From contig JAUHQI010000002.1 of the NCBI GenBank assembly GCA_030408505.1, positions 98,674 through 162,673 of the forward strand: a stretch of 64,000 nucleotides of DNA. Direction: 5' to 3'. The translations under genes were made by a program, and so were the position numbers. Under the pieces are notes generated by a model. It saw only the letters and a program-made list of their open reading frames with translations, searched no databases and was not told the origin of the DNA. Below are positions 1-8,523 of the stretch, one piece after another (positions within the stretch are counted from its first letter, which is position 1; the number at the start of each line of letters is the position of its first letter). Origin of the DNA: Candidatus Sacchlamyda saccharinae. GTDB taxonomy: Bacteria > Chlamydiota > Chlamydiia > Chlamydiales > Rhabdochlamydiaceae.

Positions 1-1608
1 ATTTTTTTCTAAAAGTCCAATTTGTTCTCCAATCGCCTGAGCTGTTAAAGCATGATCTCCAGTCACCATTGAAACATGGATGGAAGCCTGCTGGCATTTT
101 TCTATTGCTTGTCTAGCGTCATCGCGAGGCGGGTCAATGAGCCCAAAAAACCCACAAAACTCTAAATCATGCTGAATATCTTGAGGTTCTAAATGATCTC
201 CTGAAAATGCTTTTCGTGCTGCTGCAAGAACTTTGAGTCCCCTTTTACTCATTTCAGCAAGACGAGCGTGCAGCTTCGCTTTTACTGTGTCTTCTAACCG
301 ACACCGTTCAAGAACTTTCTCTGGTGCACCTTTCACAAGAAGGTGAGGTCGGTCGGGAAAAGCGTTGAGAGTAGCCATGACTCCATTTTCACTTGAAAAT
401 GGTATATCAGTAATACGATGGTGATCGTAATGAAACGTTTTGAGTTCTATTCCTCTTTCTTCACACCACTTGAATAGGGCTACATCTACGGGATCTCCTT
501 TCCAGCCATCTTCTCTCATTTGAGCATCCCCACATAGGGCCGCAACATCAATCAACTTCGATTCTTCAGCGTGACTATAGGCCTCTGAAACAGTCAATTG
601 ATTGAGCGTCAGTGTTCCTGTCTTATCTGTACAGATCACACTAGTACTTCCCAGAGTCTCAACAGCTAATAGCTTTCTGATCAAAGCGTTCTTTTGTGTC
701 ATCAGACGAACACCATTTGAAAGAACAACGGTTACAACAGCCGGCAACCCTTCAGGAATAGCTGCTACAGCAATGGCAATGGAAAAAAGGGTGATATCCA
801 GCCAATTTAGTCCCTTGAAAACACCTACAATGATAAATAAAACGACAATTGCTGCTACAAGCAAGAGCATCCACTTGGAGAACTGCTCTATCTTTTTTTG
901 TAGGGGTGTTTTTTCTTTTTCTATTTCCCCCATCTGCTCGGCAATCAAACCGAGTTCTGTTTTCATCCCAGTTGCTGTCACAACCGCTGTTGCTTTTCCA
1001 CTTAAAACAGTCGATGAGGTATACACCATATTTTTTCGGTCGGCTAAACCTAAATTTTCCCCTAAAGGTTCAACTGTCTTAGTGATCGGAGTTGATTCAC
1101 CTGTTAAACTTGCCTCACTCACTTGGAAGTGGCTGACAAAAAGCAGACGAGCATCAGCAGAAATCTTATCCCCAGCTTCAAGAACTAAAATGTCTCCGGG
1201 AACTAATTCTTTTGATAAAACCTCTTGTATGGCCCCTCCCCTTTTGACAAGAGATTTTAATGGTGAGAGGTTCTTTAGCGCTTGTATGGATCGTTCTGCT
1301 TTTGCCTCTTGATAAAAAGCGAGCGAAACCATTAAAAGGACAGTGACTCCAATGGTTCCTCCATCAACATAAGAACCAAGAAACAGCTTCAGTCCTGCAG
1401 CAATGATCAAGATGATGACCAAGGGGTTTAAAAACTGAGCAAATAATAATAACCAAAGAGAAGTGGTTTTTCCTTCTTTTAATCGGTTAGGACCAAATTC
1501 AGCTATTCTCTTTTCAACATCACTTAAGGAAAGCCCTTCATCGCTAGTTCTTAAACGGCTGAAAACCTCAGAAATAGGAAGAGAAAAAAAAGGAGTCTCC
1601 ATACCCAT
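1..1608 (-). CDS. P-type cation-transporting ATPase, N-terminal 536 residues (runs off window)
   Basis: An open frame read leftward from ATG 1608 continues past base 1. In order it shows an N-terminal cation-ATPase domain, membrane helices, the actuator motif LTGES (about residue 157), the ion-site helix motif PEGLP, the phosphorylation motif DKTGT (encoded near 625-640), and the MVTGDH motif close to the window edge. PEGLP with DKTGT points to the P2 (Ca2+/Mn2+-type, PMR1/SERCA-like) class; the exact ion is inferred only. Position 1 lies before the hinge and C-terminal helices, so the gene is cut by the window and not visibly broken. A second in-frame ATG lies at 1602. The upstream LysR gene on the same strand ends at 1634. 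Confidence 0.93.
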   Translation of the reverse strand, partial: MGMETPFFSLPISEVFSRLRTSDEGLSLSDVEKRIAEFGPNRLKEGKTTSLWLLLFAQFLNPLVIILIIAAGLKLFLGSYVDGGTIGVTVLLMVSLAFYQEAKAERSIQALKNLSPLKSLVKRGGAIQEVLSKELVPGDILVLEAGDKISADARLLFVSHFQVSEASLTGESTPITKTVEPLGENLGLADRKNMVYTSSTVLSGKATAVVTATGMKTELGLIAEQMGEIEKEKTPLQKKIEQFSKWMLLLVAAIVVLFIIVGVFKGLNWLDITLFSIAIAVAAIPEGLPAVVTVVLSNGVRLMTQKNALIRKLLAVETLGSTSVICTDKTGTLTLNQLTVSEAYSHAEESKLIDVAALCGDAQMREDGWKGDPVDVALFKWCEERGIELKTFHYDHHRITDIPFSSENGVMATLNAFPDRPHLLVKGAPEKVLERCRLEDTVKAKLHARLAEMSKRGLKVLAAARKAFSGDHLEPQDIQHDLEFCGFFGLIDPPRDDARQAIEKCQQASIHVSMVTGDHALTAQAIGEQIGLLEKN

Positions 1609-1633
1609 TTACTAACTCAGAAAAAAAGAAAAA

Positions 1634-2485
1634 TCAAGACTTGAATTTGAGACGTGCTTTGAGAAAATTTGCCAGCGCGTCTAGAGCCTCTCCTCCCTTC
1701 TCACCTTTGTGTAGTGAAACATGAAGATCAGGTAGCTCTGGTAAAATACTTGAGTCGATCACTTTGAGAGTTTTTGGGATGAGTGTTTTTGGCAAGACGG
1801 TGATTCCCATCCCAGCCTCCACGGCTGCGATTTTTCCGACGTAACTAGGGCTGACAAATGTCGTTTGCCACTTCTTGCCGCTTTGTTGCAATGCATCAAC
1901 AGCCAAGGTACGGTAAACACACGGAACAGGCGCTAAGACCAATTGGCAAGGTTCATCTGAGGCGATATTTTCTTTGAAATTTTTTGCTCCTACCCATTTT
2001 AGCGGTTCTGCCCAAACTTCCGAACCAAGAGGCATTTCAATGGGATGCATCGCCTTCAAAAGAACTAGATCGACCTCCCCTTTTTTGAAGGAGTCCGCTA
2101 GATGAAGCGATAAATCACACTCAACCCTAAGCCTGATATGAGGATGTTGCCTTTGAAAATCAGCCAGGATTTCTGTGAGAAAAACGGAGGCAAAATCTTC
2201 AGGCAATCCAATAGAAATTTCCCCTTCAATATCAGGGGCTTCCAGACACTTGCGAGCTGAACGCATCAAAGCTTGGATTTGCACAGCAAATCCTTTAAGA
2301 ATTTCACCGTCTTTTGTGAGAGTAATTTTCCCTCCACGCTCAAAAAGTCGTTTTCCCAACTCATTTTCAAGCTTCAGAATCTGCTGGGTCACGGCTGGCT
2401 GAGTACGACGAAGAGATTTCGCCGCTTCAGTAAAGCTCGAATAACGGCTAACGGAGAGAAAGCATTCTAAAGCGAAGCTGTCCAT
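1634..2485 (-). CDS. LysR-family transcriptional regulator
   Basis: 283 residues, the normal LysR length. The N-terminal winged helix-turn-helix covers residues ~1-60 (SFTEAAKSLRRTQPAVTQQI, then LENELGKRLFERG), followed by a linker helix and a periplasmic-binding-like effector domain (~90-283). It is divergent from dabB with fewer than 90 bases between the starts. That is the classical layout for a LysR protein controlling its neighbour, and other carbon-concentrating loci use CbbR/LysR regulators. Control of dabBA is inference from layout. Confidence 0.93.
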   Translation of the reverse strand: MDSFALECFLSVSRYSSFTEAAKSLRRTQPAVTQQILKLENELGKRLFERGGKITLTKDGEILKGFAVQIQALMRSARKCLEAPDIEGEISIGLPEDFASVFLTEILADFQRQHPHIRLRVECDLSLHLADSFKKGEVDLVLLKAMHPIEMPLGSEVWAEPLKWVGAKNFKENIASDEPCQLVLAPVPCVYRTLAVDALQQSGKKWQTTFVSPSYVGKIAAVEAGMGITVLPKTLIPKTLKVIDSSILPELPDLHVSLHKGEKGGEALDALANFLKARLKFKS

Positions 2486-2503
2486 AAGATTTCCTTATCA
2501 GAC

Positions 2504-2519
2504 TTATAAATATTATGAA
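2504..2519. promoter_or_regulatory. Candidate LysR-type operator between the divergent genes
   Basis: The AT-rich 89-bp gap between the LysR start (2485) and the preferred dabB start (2575) contains TTATAAATATTATGAA, which fits the loose T-N11-A LysR box within an imperfect dyad. In such AT-rich DNA this could be chance. Confidence 0.25.
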
Positions 2520-2574
2520 TTTTTCTTATTTTACACCTTTTGACATAATGAGGTCAAACAATAAATGGAGCTCT

Positions 2575-4077
2575 ATGTCTGGTCTGCCTCTCGTTTTCTT
2601 TGGTCTTATTCTCTTCACAAGCACCAGCCTTATATTAAATATTTTATTCAACGGAAGAAACCCATCAAGGACGGGTAAATGGCTTTCGGTCACCTGCTGG
2701 CTGGGTTTTGCTTACTCTATTTTCGCGAGCTTCTCCCAAAAAACTAGCGTGGCATTAGGCGGGTTGGTTTTTGACGGAATTAGCCACTTTTTGACTCTTG
2801 TTATCTTCTTTATAGCAGCAATCACTTCTAGCTATTCTATCCGCTATTTGAAAGGAGCGAAAAAAGAGAGACAATTCTACTACAAGCTAAATGCTCTAGT
2901 TATCTTCCTTCTTCTCGCGATTTCACTAGATAATATCTTCTTTTTTATTTCTTCATGGCTTTTAGCAAACCTAACTCTTTCTTCTTTGATGACACTCAAT
3001 CGCAAGTGGTCTGCAGCTCAAAATTCGACAACTCTTTCAAGAAATTTCTTCTTTGCAAGTTTTGCTTTAGCCATCACAGGGGCCCTGATTTTGACGCATT
3101 TTGGGCAAACCTCTTCGCTCTTTGAGCTAGGAACTCTACAGAGCCAAATACCTCCATTTGCCAAATTACTCGGCGTTGGAAGCTTATTCCTATCAACTCT
3201 CATCCAGTCCGGGCTCTTTCCTTTTCACCGCTGGATTGTCAGCTCTTTAAACTCTCCCACTCCTGTATCAGCTATGATGCATGCTGGCCTCGTCAATGGA
3301 GGTTGTATTGTTCTACTTCGGATGATGCCCGTCATAAAGAACACTCCGTATTTGATGGACTCGATTTTTGTCTTTGGGATCGTTTCCATGGTTTTGGGGA
3401 CGATGTGGAACTTGTGCCAAACCGATTTCAAACGGATGCTGGCTTGCTCAACTGTAGGGCAGATGGGGTACATGTTCGTCCAACTGGGACTTGGTTTGTT
3501 TCCCGCAGCTCTTTCCCACTTAGCCCTGCATGGTCTCTTTAAATCCCATCTATTTCTTTCAGCAGGCTCTAACCTCTCCCCGATCTCACGCTCGAAAGGA
3601 AAAGAGATAACTATGTGGCTTAAGTTTTTCGGGGCTTTGACTGCAGGGGCTTGCATGGCTTTTGCTTTCAGCTTCACATCAGGCCATAGCTTTCCATCGA
3701 ATCAATCTGGCTTTCTATTGATTTGTTTAACTGCAGTTGCAGGATTTCAAGCTTCGTTCACTTTCCTCCCTACACTCAATAATGGAAACCAGATCATGAC
3801 CCTTTTCAAGGGATGGACGCTATTCACCTGCATCGGGATCCTATATGGCTGTAGCATGCGCCTCACTTCCAGCCTCATCCCTGATATAGCTTCGATAGAA
3901 CTTCCTCTATCCCCTCTACATTTACTGGGACTCGTCGCTTTAATGCTTCCCATTCTTATGGCGATACCCGCCTTGCAACGAACCCCCGTTTGGAAAAGAC
4001 TATTTTTCAAGCTACTAAACAGCAGCGCTCCCGCTTCAAAAACTATGACGACCCAACGTCTTGATTACAACTGGTAA
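2575..4077 (+). CDS. dabB: DabB-type proton-translocating membrane subunit of an inorganic carbon transporter
   Basis: A multi-helix membrane protein of the NuoL/MrpA (Proton_antipo_M) family. The segment LIQSGLFPFHRWIVSSLNSPTPVSAMMHAG is replaced here by its key words: FPFHRW, then PTPVSAMMHAG about residues 215-240, and later KRMLACSTVGQMGYM. About 500 residues, shorter than NuoL, with 12 or more predicted helices. No other nuo or mrp genes are near, and the next gene is DUF2309/DabA, which identifies it as DabB. In known systems DabB couples cation flux to CO2 hydration by DabA. The start is uncertain: ATG 2575 has GGAG just upstream; in-frame alternatives at 2548 and 2515 would crowd the divergent LysR gene. 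Confidence 0.88.
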   Translation: MSGLPLVFFGLILFTSTSLILNILFNGRNPSRTGKWLSVTCWLGFAYSIFASFSQKTSVALGGLVFDGISHFLTLVIFFIAAITSSYSIRYLKGAKKERQFYYKLNALVIFLLLAISLDNIFFFISSWLLANLTLSSLMTLNRKWSAAQNSTTLSRNFFFASFALAITGALILTHFGQTSSLFELGTLQSQIPPFAKLLGVGSLFLSTLIQSGLFPFHRWIVSSLNSPTPVSAMMHAGLVNGGCIVLLRMMPVIKNTPYLMDSIFVFGIVSMVLGTMWNLCQTDFKRMLACSTVGQMGYMFVQLGLGLFPAALSHLALHGLFKSHLFLSAGSNLSPISRSKGKEITMWLKFFGALTAGACMAFAFSFTSGHSFPSNQSGFLLICLTAVAGFQASFTFLPTLNNGNQIMTLFKGWTLFTCIGILYGCSMRLTSSLIPDIASIELPLSPLHLLGLVALMLPILMAIPALQRTPVWKRLFFKLLNSSAPASKTMTTQRLDYNW

Positions 4078-4087
4078 GGCAGTCTTT

Positions 4088-6211
4088 ATGAAAACCACAG
4101 AACAAAATTGCTTAGTGAATCGTTTAGAAACTTATGAAGACTCTTCTCTTCTGGCTAAAAAAGAAGCTCTGACCAAAGCTATCGAGGAAGCTTCACAAAT
4201 TCTTCCATTGATCTGGCCGCTGCAGGGATTTATCGCCTCAAATCCTCTACGAGATTTAGAAACTCTTGAATTTTCTACTGCCATCAATACAGCTCTTGAG
4301 TTTTATCACCACCCCTTTCAAAGCAAAGAAGTAACGCAAAAAATCAACCGGCTCATGATCAAATGGTGTCAGATTTTTTTCGATACGGGCCAGGCTGCAT
4401 TGAAATGCATGGATCAAAACGATGATTACTACTCAGCTTGGCGAAAAATCCAACCCTACGATCCAGAAATTTCTGCAGTTGATCCTTTACCTTCCGATCC
4501 TCTAGTGCTGATTGAGTCGATCTTAGATTCATTAAAAATTCCACAAGCTCAGTGGGCAAGTTTTTTCAAAATACAGTTTGCTGCCTTGCCAGGATGGGGT
4601 GGATGGATCAAAAGACATGTTGCGTTTGATGAATCTACAACGAAAGCAACTCTTACCCAGTTTTTAGCTATCCGCTTAAGCCTATTTCAGCATTTTGACG
4701 GATCGATACCCCACCAACAGCCGGGCTTCTATTCAAAGCCTCTACTAAAAGAGATCAAGGCCGCAGAAGCCATTTTCAATGAAGAAATCTTAAGTAACAT
4801 TCCAGACCACTCTTCTCAGTCGGACACTACCCCATCAGCTCAGTGGGTTTTCTGTATTGATCCTAGAAGTGAACCTATCCGCAGGCATTTAGAACAAGTT
4901 GGACCAAATGAGACCTTTGGCTTTGCTGGATTTTTCGGCATCCCTTTGGCTGTAAAAACCCGCCTTGATACATGCAGTCGTTCTGCCTGTCCTGTCATTT
5001 TAAAACCGACTCATTTGGTTCACGAAAAGGGAGTAGATGGCACTCAAAGTCAACTAAGTAAAAGTGAAAGAGCATTTAAAGCCTTTCGCGAGCTCTTTTA
5101 TACATTCAAGAAAAGCCTCTGGACACCGTTTGCCCTTGTTGAAACGGCAGGACTCTTCAGTGGTCTCATTAGCCTTTGCTCTACCCTTTTTCCAAAAACA
5201 ATCAGCCATTTCAAAAACTCCCTTAGGGATCAATCCTCAACCCACTTTACACCTTCTGAAGACGAAATCAATACTGAAAGCGCTGTCTCCTTTTCAGAAA
5301 ACTTTCTAAAAAGTATCGGCCTAACACAAAATTTTGCTAAAGAAATTGTACTCTGCGGGCATAGAAGTGACACAACAAACAACCCCCATGCCTCTGCGCT
5401 ACAATGTGGGGCTTGTAGTGGTCATGGAGGGATGGCAAACGCGCAAGTCATGGCCAGCCTCTTGAATAAAAAACAAATCCGAGACCGCCTAAAGGAAAAA
5501 GGCTTGCTCATCCCAAAAGAGACACAATTTATTGCGGCTGTTCATGAAACAACAACCGATGCCGTCCTTTTTGCCTCACCTTCTTCAGCATCCAAAGAAT
5601 TGATTCAGTACACCCAAGAAGCGACAGCTAGGGCCCAAGAAGAAAAAAAGGAAGCTCTTGGCCTGCCTCAAACCAAAAAGAATCTAGCAAACCAGATCTC
5701 TAAAAGAGGTGCTCTTTGGTCAGAAAATCGCCCAGAATGGGGACTGGCCCGTAATGCAGGATTCATTGTCGCACCAAGAAAGAGAACAAAAGGCATGGAG
5801 CTCAATCGACGCTGCTTTCTCCACTGCTACGATCATAATGGTGATCCTGAAGGAACAACTCTGCAGGCAATTTTAGGAGGGCCTGTGACGGTAGCTCATT
5901 GGATCAATATGCAGTATCTATTTTCCACACTCTGTCCAGCCCTATTCGGTGGAGGGAGTAAGGTGACTCACAATATCACAGGCCGTTTTGGCCTAATGCA
6001 AGGGAACGGCAGCGATTTGATGCATGGTCTTCCCCTTCAGTCACTTTATCGAGATGATGAGACACGGGAACATGCACCTACCCGCCTTCATCTGGTGATC
6101 GAAGCTCCCAAAAAGGTCGTAGAAAAAGCCTTGGATAGCTGTCCTTCGATTAGAACAGCCCTTGACAACCAATGGATGCATCTTACAGTGATCGATCAAC
6201 CACTCAGTTAG
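4088..6211 (+). CDS. dabA: DabA (DUF2309), carbonic anhydrase-like subunit of the inorganic carbon transporter
   Basis: 707 residues from ATG 4088 (a TTG at 4061 overlapping dabB is the alternative). It carries the DabA zinc site: C256 and D258 in FCIDPRSE, and H425 and C440 in the GHRSD...LQCGACSGHGG region. The 15-residue H-to-C spacing matches the known family (H524/C539 in Halothiobacillus DabA). DabA is a peripheral, one-way beta-carbonic-anhydrase-like enzyme that traps CO2 as bicarbonate inside the cell when driven by DabB. The gene starts 10 bases after dabB and is clearly co-transcribed with it. It ends convergently on the DMT transporter, overlapping by 4 bases. Confidence 0.93.
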   Translation: MKTTEQNCLVNRLETYEDSSLLAKKEALTKAIEEASQILPLIWPLQGFIASNPLRDLETLEFSTAINTALEFYHHPFQSKEVTQKINRLMIKWCQIFFDTGQAALKCMDQNDDYYSAWRKIQPYDPEISAVDPLPSDPLVLIESILDSLKIPQAQWASFFKIQFAALPGWGGWIKRHVAFDESTTKATLTQFLAIRLSLFQHFDGSIPHQQPGFYSKPLLKEIKAAEAIFNEEILSNIPDHSSQSDTTPSAQWVFCIDPRSEPIRRHLEQVGPNETFGFAGFFGIPLAVKTRLDTCSRSACPVILKPTHLVHEKGVDGTQSQLSKSERAFKAFRELFYTFKKSLWTPFALVETAGLFSGLISLCSTLFPKTISHFKNSLRDQSSTHFTPSEDEINTESAVSFSENFLKSIGLTQNFAKEIVLCGHRSDTTNNPHASALQCGACSGHGGMANAQVMASLLNKKQIRDRLKEKGLLIPKETQFIAAVHETTTDAVLFASPSSASKELIQYTQEATARAQEEKKEALGLPQTKKNLANQISKRGALWSENRPEWGLARNAGFIVAPRKRTKGMELNRRCFLHCYDHNGDPEGTTLQAILGGPVTVAHWINMQYLFSTLCPALFGGGSKVTHNITGRFGLMQGNGSDLMHGLPLQSLYRDDETREHAPTRLHLVIEAPKKVVEKALDSCPSIRTALDNQWMHLTVIDQPLS

Positions 6212-7062
6212 ATTTTCTTCTGTTCTCTAATCGAGTAGACAATCGTAAGTATCCCCCCGATGCATACGGCTGCCATACCGGCTAGGGTAGTGAGATCTAT
6301 CTTTTGCTGCCAAAAAATCCACCCTAAAATACCAGAGAATATTACTCCCGTATATATCAGTGGAGCTACTTCTATAGGAGAAGCTTTTCTAAGAGCAAAT
6401 ACGATGAATATTTGGGCTAAAACCATCGTGACTGAAGAGAGGGCAATGAGGAGCCAAATATGCGGAGGTGGAGGTGTCCACTGTGAAAAAAGGAAGGGAA
6501 ATAGAATGAGGGAGAAGGTCGCAAAATAGTAGAATAGCAGTTTGGCAAGAGGTTCGTGGGCAATTTTGCGCGTGGCAAGTGGAATGGCACCGCCTGCTAT
6601 CCCAGATGTTAATGCAAAGAGCAATCCCCTATTGAGTGTGAGGTATCCTGGTCTCAGGATAATAAACACTCCAATAAATCCAATGATCAGCCCAATCCAA
6701 ATATGAAAGGTGGGCTTTGCGCGCATCCACAACCAGACAAACAGTGGAGTAAATAGGGGAGCTGTATTGTTTAAGAGGACAGCTTCTGCCAACCCCACCG
6801 ACAAGAGGGCGTGTGTGATGCAGTAGAGCGATACAATCCCTAGAGCAATGCGGAATAGGATGAGATGGAATTTTTTGCTGGTCAATGGAGTTCTTTTAAT
6901 GAGTACATAGGGCAGAACGATGGCAAGGCTCAGGATGTTTTGAAAAAAAAGGATGAGGTTATTGGGGACATAGGGGTTGGCTAATTTATAAATGGCGTAG
7001 GTAATCGAAAAGAAGACCATGGCCAGGACCATATACAAGATACCGATCAGGGTTTTATTCAT
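6208..7062 (-). CDS. EamA/DMT-family transporter (10 TM)
   Basis: 284 residues, almost entirely hydrophobic, with the two-fold EamA repeat (helices 1-5 and 6-10) and a short basic tail. The substrate is not readable from sequence; members export amino acids or exchange metabolites, and some intracellular bacteria use DMT proteins to import S-adenosylmethionine. The start codon at 7062 overlaps the left arm of a 165-bp palindrome, so its promoter or leader lies within or beyond that element. Confidence 0.88.
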   Translation of the reverse strand: MNKTLIGILYMVLAMVFFSITYAIYKLANPYVPNNLILFFQNILSLAIVLPYVLIKRTPLTSKKFHLILFRIALGIVSLYCITHALLSVGLAEAVLLNNTAPLFTPLFVWLWMRAKPTFHIWIGLIIGFIGVFIILRPGYLTLNRGLLFALTSGIAGGAIPLATRKIAHEPLAKLLFYYFATFSLILFPFLFSQWTPPPPHIWLLIALSSVTMVLAQIFIVFALRKASPIEVAPLIYTGVIFSGILGWIFWQQKIDLTTLAGMAAVCIGGILTIVYSIREQKKI

Positions 7063-7225
7063 GAACCTATCCGTAAATTACTTTGTCTAGCATTGCTTCA
7101 GATTTTTGATAAGATTTCAGCAGGCGGTTTGAAATCAATATTAGCAAATATTGATGAAAAGCTCCTGATGAAAGATTGCAGAAAGATGGAGCAAGGATAT
7201 GAATAGAATTTGCGGATAGGTTCAT
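7061..7225. repeat. 165-bp imperfect palindrome with 19-bp terminal inverted repeats (fold-back/MITE-like)
   Basis: The left end ATGAACCTATCCGTAAATT (7061-7079) is matched in inverse orientation by AATTTGCGGATAGGTTCAT (7207-7225) with one mismatch. The interior also aligns to its own reverse complement: ATCAATATT/AATATTGAT meet at the centre (about 7131-7153), and TTGCT and TTTCA-CAGG blocks pair between. The unit therefore folds as one long interrupted hairpin. It exactly fills the gap between the ATP-grasp stop codon and the EamA start codon. No coding capacity and no obvious target-site duplication. Confidence 0.75.
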
Positions 7226-8463
7226 TACTCGAGCTCTATTTGAAACAGAGAGTGGGCATTTTCTAAATCTTCTAAAAGCTGGTCTCGGTTTTCATGGGCC
7301 AAAAGGACGATCAAAGGTATGAGCGTTACCTGGGTGCTTGTGGAAAGGGTTTGCCCCTCTTTTAGATTGAGCATATGGTCTACATAAGAAGGGAGTTTTT
7401 TGATCTCCTCTATACCATTAATCTTTTTGAGCCTCCCATGATCGAGACAGGTGCAGTAGGCTACCCCGCAATGCTTTGTGAAAACTACAGGCTTGGGTAT
7501 CTCTACTTTTTCGTGTAAGAAGACCTTAATTTGAGATTGAAAGGGCTTAAAATTAGAGAATTTTTCGATGAGATCAGGCTTTCTAACTCCCGGTAGTCTC
7601 GCCCCTATCTCAATAAGCGTTGGGCCTTTTTCTGGGTCATCTTTAATTTCAAGGTGGGCCACTCCCCTTGTTAACCCAAAAACTTTGGCCACTTTAAGGG
7701 CATATTCGATCATACCTTGCATTTCTGGTGCATCGATAGGAATTGTTATGCTGTTATAATAGAGGTTTTTGTGCTCTGCTGTTGAGAATTTTTCGTAAAC
7801 CCAGCAATCTGTTACATGCACATCAACCCCATCAGAGAAGGTATTTACAATGTACTCGGTACCTGGAATGTATTCTTCCAAAACGACTTCTTTGGCACTT
7901 AGCCCATAGAGGTTTTTTTCTGATAGAATTTCACGAAAATGTTTCGTTAAGTGGTCGCGGTTGCTGCATTCAAAGACTTGAGAAGTTCCGGCCCCTTTGG
8001 GGGTTTTCATCATAAGGGGAAACCTGTGGGTGCCTGCAAAATCCATCACCTGTTGAAGGCTCGTACAAGTCGTAAAATCAGGGCAGGTAAGGTTGCTTTC
8101 TTTTAAGACTCTGCGCATTTCTCCTTTGTCTCTTCGGGCTGTGGAGAGCTTAATATCATTGTGAAATAGATTTAATTTTTCAGCTATTTGATCGGCAAGC
8201 TCTACTCCACTCTCATGACCTGCAACGGATCCTTTGACAGTCAATTGCAAAGCCTCAATTTCTCTTAAAATCTCTTCAAGATCATCAGAAACGATTGTAG
8301 TGGTACAGTCAGTAAGCAGCTTTTGTTTATCGGTTCCCCAAATGCTTTCACATTTTTCAAGACGAAGGAAAAAAACACAAATGACTTCATATCCAAGATC
8401 TCTTGCCGCTGTTTTCAGTTTTGCGACAGAAAAAACAGGGTCAACTATGATAATTGCGTCCAT
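7225..8463 (-). CDS. ATP-grasp ligase, L-amino-acid-ligase/BacD-like
   Basis: 412 residues with a pre-ATP-grasp N-terminal domain (1-100), an ATP-grasp core (LMMKTPKGAGTSQVF for nucleotide binding, VVLEEYIPGTEY, and the metal-binding LIEIGARLPG near residue 285), and a C-terminal lid. The GHESGVELADQIAEKL segment resembles dipeptide-forming L-amino acid ligases and other carboxylate-amine ligases. It would form an amide between a carboxylate and an amine, both unknown. It is third in a leftward cluster with an AstE/AspA deacylase and an MFS permease, 60 bases downstream of the latter. Family confidence is high; substrate is unknown. Confidence 0.85.
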   Translation of the reverse strand: MDAIIIVDPVFSVAKLKTAARDLGYEVICVFFLRLEKCESIWGTDKQKLLTDCTTTIVSDDLEEILREIEALQLTVKGSVAGHESGVELADQIAEKLNLFHNDIKLSTARRDKGEMRRVLKESNLTCPDFTTCTSLQQVMDFAGTHRFPLMMKTPKGAGTSQVFECSNRDHLTKHFREILSEKNLYGLSAKEVVLEEYIPGTEYIVNTFSDGVDVHVTDCWVYEKFSTAEHKNLYYNSITIPIDAPEMQGMIEYALKVAKVFGLTRGVAHLEIKDDPEKGPTLIEIGARLPGVRKPDLIEKFSNFKPFQSQIKVFLHEKVEIPKPVVFTKHCGVAYCTCLDHGRLKKINGIEEIKKLPSYVDHMLNLKEGQTLSTSTQVTLIPLIVLLAHENRDQLLEDLENAHSLFQIELE

Positions 8464-8523
8464 TTAATTACCTTTGTATTTATATATTTGTATACGCAGG
8501 CAGGCACAAAAAAATCAATAATT

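Noticed and set aside
602..1312. Rightward open frame of 236 residues
   Set aside because: It is the antisense shadow of the P-type ATPase, whose motifs DKTGT and PEGLP are on the other strand.
2575..4077. NuoL/complex I subunit or MrpA antiporter
   Set aside because: The NuoL-like fold is real, but no other nuo or mrp genes are present and the next gene is DabA, so DabB explains it better.
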